Assembly: GCF_036346855.1 (NCBI RefSeq)
Contig: NZ_CP107841.1
Coordinates: 10,234,001 to 10,298,000, forward strand
Source of the DNA: Streptomyces europaeiscabiei
GTDB taxonomy: Bacteria; Actinomycetota; Actinomycetes; Streptomycetales; Streptomycetaceae
DNA: 64,000 nt
Direction of reading: 5' to 3'
The notes under the pieces were generated by a model. It was not told the DNA's origin, did not search any database, and saw nothing but the letters and a program-made list of their open reading frames with translations. Each line of letters begins with the position of its first letter. Position 1 is the stretch's first letter. Made by a program: the position numbers and the translations under genes. Shown here piece after piece: positions 61,686-64,000 of this stretch.

Positions 61686-63050
61686 CTAGTTGACGGTGTA
61701 TCCGAGGGACTTGGCCTTGTCGGTGATGGCCGTCTGCCAGGTGCCCAGGGTGTCGGTGAGGGTCTTGCCCGAGTTCAGGGCCGGGATCACGGTGGAGGAG
61801 TAGATCGCTTCCTGGCTGTACTGGGTGGCGGACCAGCCGGGCCAGACGAGTTCCGCCGCCTCCTGGAAGGCCGGGCTGACGTCCTCGGCGAAGTAACCGG
61901 TCTTCTGCTGGCCGCCGAGCCAGGCGACGGCTGCCTGCTTGTACGCGGGGTACGTGCCCGCGGTGGCCTGGTAGGCGTCGGAGGTCGCCATCCAGGTCAC
62001 CAGGTCGGAGGACGCCTTGAGGTTCTTGCTGTGGGAGGAGACGAACCACAGACCACCGCCGACGTTGCCGGTGTAGTTCTTGGCGTCGCCCTCGAACTTC
62101 AGCGGTGAGGCGGCGGCGATCTGCCCCTCGGGGATCTTGAAGGTGGAGTTGAAGAGCACCTGGCCGTACCAGGAGGGGCCGGGGAGCATGAGGACCTTGC
62201 TCGCCTTGTTCTTGATGAAGCCGGCGCTGAAGACGGTGTCCTTGGAGACCGAACCCTTGGCGATCAGGCTGTCGAGCAGCTTGGCCATCCGGGTGCACTT
62301 GGCATCCTGCAGGTCGACCTTGACCTTCTTGGCGTCGGTCACCGTGCTGGCAGGGCACTGGCTCGCCCAGAAGTACACCTCGGGGCTCCAGGCGTCCCCG
62401 GCGGTTCCGACCAGGTAGCCGGGGTGCTCCTTGGCGACCTTCTTGCCGAGTGCCTCGTACTCCTCCCAGGTGGTCGGGACGGAGTACCCGAACCTGTCCA
62501 TGAGTTTCTTGTTGTACCAGAGCACGTTCTGCGCCAGGTCGTTGCGCAGGCAGTAGGTGTTGCCGTCGAACGTGCAGGGGCCCAGCGCGCCGTCGGCGAA
62601 GCCCTTGAGTTTGGACTGGGGGATCAGGTCCTGGTTGAGAGGCGCGGCATAGGGGGTCTTTCCCTGGGATGCCCAGCTGGCGTCGTTGACATTGGCGCTG
62701 AAGGCGACGTCGGGCCACCCGCTGCCGGTGCGGTCGAACAGCTGGACCTTGGTCTGCAGGTCGTTGGCGCCGTTGGCATCCCCGCTGTACGTGACGATCT
62801 TGATCTTCACGTTCGGGTGCGACTTCTGGTACGCCTGCACGCCGGGCACACGGGTGGCGTCCGCCCAGACCGTGATCTCGCTGCCTTCCTTCTGCGCGAC
62901 AGGCTTGAAGGCGCCGGGGGAGGAGGTCGTCGTGGGTGTGGGGTCGGCGCTGCCGCAGGCGGCGAGCCCGAGCAGGGATACGGCGCTCAGGACGGCGACA
63001 GCGGCGTGTCTGAGCTGACGGCGGGAGGAAACCGGAACGTCGTCGTGCAT
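61686..63050 (-). CDS. Sugar ABC importer substrate-binding lipoprotein
   Basis: 454 residues from ATG 63050, after GAGGTC. Signal with lipobox 'VSLLGLAAC' near residue 32. Family-1 features: 'ITVWADATRVPGVQAYQKSHPNVKIKIVTY', 'GSGWPDVAFSANVNDASWASQGKTPYAAPL', 'YCLRNDLAQNVLWYNKKLMDRFGY' and 'VGGGLWFVSSHSKNLKASSDLVTWMAT'. It delivers the sugar to the two permeases. The catabolic genes downstream suggest L-fucose or another 6-deoxy sugar as ligand. Confidence 0.88.
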   Translation of the reverse strand: MHDDVPVSSRRQLRHAAVAVLSAVSLLGLAACGSADPTPTTTSSPGAFKPVAQKEGSEITVWADATRVPGVQAYQKSHPNVKIKIVTYSGDANGANDLQTKVQLFDRTGSGWPDVAFSANVNDASWASQGKTPYAAPLNQDLIPQSKLKGFADGALGPCTFDGNTYCLRNDLAQNVLWYNKKLMDRFGYSVPTTWEEYEALGKKVAKEHPGYLVGTAGDAWSPEVYFWASQCPASTVTDAKKVKVDLQDAKCTRMAKLLDSLIAKGSVSKDTVFSAGFIKNKASKVLMLPGPSWYGQVLFNSTFKIPEGQIAAASPLKFEGDAKNYTGNVGGGLWFVSSHSKNLKASSDLVTWMATSDAYQATAGTYPAYKQAAVAWLGGQQKTGYFAEDVSPAFQEAAELVWPGWSATQYSQEAIYSSTVIPALNSGKTLTDTLGTWQTAITDKAKSLGYTVN

Positions 63051-63144
63051 GACTGACCTCAGATCTTGGTGAATGGCGCACAGCAGTGAATGGCGCTGGG
63101 TTCGGGGTGTTCGGGACAGGCGGTCGGGCCTGGGGCTCCGGTCA

Positions 63145-64000
63145 TCAGGCCCGGGGCGGGGTGACGGTCTCCTTGTCGACAAATGCCTGAAGGGCGGGAG
63201 GGTAGTCCAGGCCCGCCGGGAGGGCGACACCCGGTCCGGTGGGGGCGTGGACGAGGCCGTGGGCGTCGATGCCACTCTCGCGGCTGATGGGGTTGCCCAT
63301 GACCAGGGACTCGTAGTAGGTGGTGTTCGAGATGGCCATGCACAGATGCCGGTTGGGGATCTCCGGCCCGTGCACCTCCGCGCGCAGCCGGTAGGCGTCG
63401 GCGAGGTGGGCGGTGCGCATCGCGCCGGTGAAGCCGCCGCGCAGTTGGGTGGAGGCGCGGACGCCGAAGGTGGCGGCGCCGGCCTGGATGAAGTCGGCCG
63501 AGTTCATGTGTGCCCCGTCGGAGGTCTCGGCCACGAGGAGGGGAACGGCCACCGCGTCGGCGAGACGTTTGTACGCGGTGACGCTGAACTCCCTCATCGG
63601 CTCCTCGTACCAGAGGTAGTCGGCGTCCGAGAGGGCGCGCCCGAGGTAGATCGCGTCGGGGAGGTCGAAGCCCGCCGACCCGTCGAACATCAGTGGGATG
63701 TCGTCCCCCACATGTTCGCGCAGAGCCACCGACAGGCGGGCGTCGCGGCGGGCGTCGCCCCAGGCGTGGAGCTTGATGGCGGGGTAGCCGAGCTCCAGTG
63801 CCTGGTCGGCGATATCCAGGTACTCCTCGATGGAGGAGTAGGTGACGGTGGAGGCGTACGCGGGTATTGAGGTGCGGTAACCGCCGAGCATCTGCCAGGT
63901 GGGCCGGTCGGCGAGTCGTCCGGCCAGGTCCCACAGCGCGGTGTCGACCAGACCCAGCAGATAGAGCGGCAGTTCCTCGGTGCGGTCCAGCTCCCACATG
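63145..64000 (-). CDS. Enolase-superfamily sugar-acid dehydratase, C-terminal part (cut by window edge)
   Basis: 285 residues visible; the N-terminal capping domain and start lie beyond the right edge. Mandelate-racemase-type barrel: 'LVDTALWDLAGRLADRPTWQMLGG', 'YPAIKLHAWGDARRDA' (K-x-H general-base strand), metal ligands in 'LMFDGSAGFDL', 'YLWYEEPMREFS' and 'VAETSDGAHM'. A late-barrel His is present in 'AEVHGPEI', but the usual Asp partner is not obvious. It would dehydrate L-fuconate to 2-keto-3-deoxy-L-fuconate, the step missing from the rest of the operon. First visible gene, 94 bp upstream of the binding protein. Confidence 0.83.
   Translation of the reverse strand, partial: MWELDRTEELPLYLLGLVDTALWDLAGRLADRPTWQMLGGYRTSIPAYASTVTYSSIEEYLDIADQALELGYPAIKLHAWGDARRDARLSVALREHVGDDIPLMFDGSAGFDLPDAIYLGRALSDADYLWYEEPMREFSVTAYKRLADAVAVPLLVAETSDGAHMNSADFIQAGAATFGVRASTQLRGGFTGAMRTAHLADAYRLRAEVHGPEIPNRHLCMAISNTTYYESLVMGNPISRESGIDAHGLVHAPTGPGVALPAGLDYPPALQAFVDKETVTPPRA

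Noticed and set aside
59776..63081. A 1101-codon minus-strand open frame across the sugar importer
   Set aside because: It joins a shifted frame of the binding protein and first permease to the true second permease. Start sites and motifs show three separate genes.

Overview
The window is chromosomal DNA of a high-GC actinomycete, almost certainly a Streptomyces. The evidence is the strong G/C bias at third codon positions, frequent GTG starts, GTGA/ATGA stop-start overlaps inside operons, Tat and lipoprotein signal peptides, sugar ABC importers without their own ATPase, and a Streptomyces-type isorenieratene (crt) cluster. Its character (secreted polysaccharide hydrolases, secondary metabolism, degraded genes and short tandem repeats) fits an accessory chromosome arm. 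No tRNA, rRNA, CRISPR array or intact insertion sequence was seen.

Region 1 (1-5.5 kb). A truncated Fe(II)/2-oxoglutarate amino-acid hydroxylase (minus) is divergent from a four-gene peptide/nickel-type ABC importer (plus) with a fused double ATPase. Two IdeR/DmdR1-like iron boxes lie between them, which suggests the edge of an iron-regulated siderophore locus.

Region 2 (5.6-11.6 kb). Unlinked single genes: a ComB-like phosphatase, a DUF2236 oxygenase, a divergent STAS antagonist / anti-sigma-type ATPase pair, a GNAT acetyltransferase, a small protein, and the decayed C-terminal half of a zinc alcohol dehydrogenase.

Region 3 (11.8-27.6 kb). An arabinan/arabinoxylan utilisation locus: sugar-binding lipoprotein, two permeases and a GH3 glycosidase in one operon, a LacI-family repressor, then five secreted enzymes (a GH93-like exo-arabinanase with ricin modules and four GH43 enzymes with AbfB/CBM42 or ricin/CBM13 modules). 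An identical 13-bp palindrome (CGAAACACTTTCG) precedes both the transporter operon and the repressor/GH93 divergent pair, and is the best candidate operator.

Region 4 (27.8-32.7 kb). A DUF1330 protein, two VOC proteins, an alanine-dehydrogenase/carboxyethylornithine-synthase-like enzyme and a lipoprotein.

Region 5 (33.3-46.4 kb). Divergent carotenoid operons, crtY-crtT-crtU (minus) and crtE-crtI-crtB-Rieske (plus), separated by a frameshifted ECF sigma factor. Together they encode isorenieratene synthesis from prenyl diphosphates. A TPR gene coupled to a second polyprenyl diphosphate synthase follows, preceded by an array of 13-bp direct repeats.

Region 6 (46.4-52.7 kb). A decayed vapBC-like toxin-antitoxin pair carrying microsatellites, a membrane protein coupled to a frameshifted lipoprotein, a secreted DUF5707-like protein, a large LuxR-type (LAL) regulator and an 8-bp repeat tract.

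Region 7 (52.7-64 kb, minus strand). A transport and catabolic operon: enolase-superfamily dehydratase (cut by the right edge), sugar ABC importer, mutarotase, FAH-type hydrolase, SDR, aldo/keto reductase, amidohydrolase (lactonase), then lutA-lutB-lutC. Read as a pathway it converts L-fucose (or a related 6-deoxy sugar) to pyruvate and L-lactate, and the lactate onward to pyruvate.
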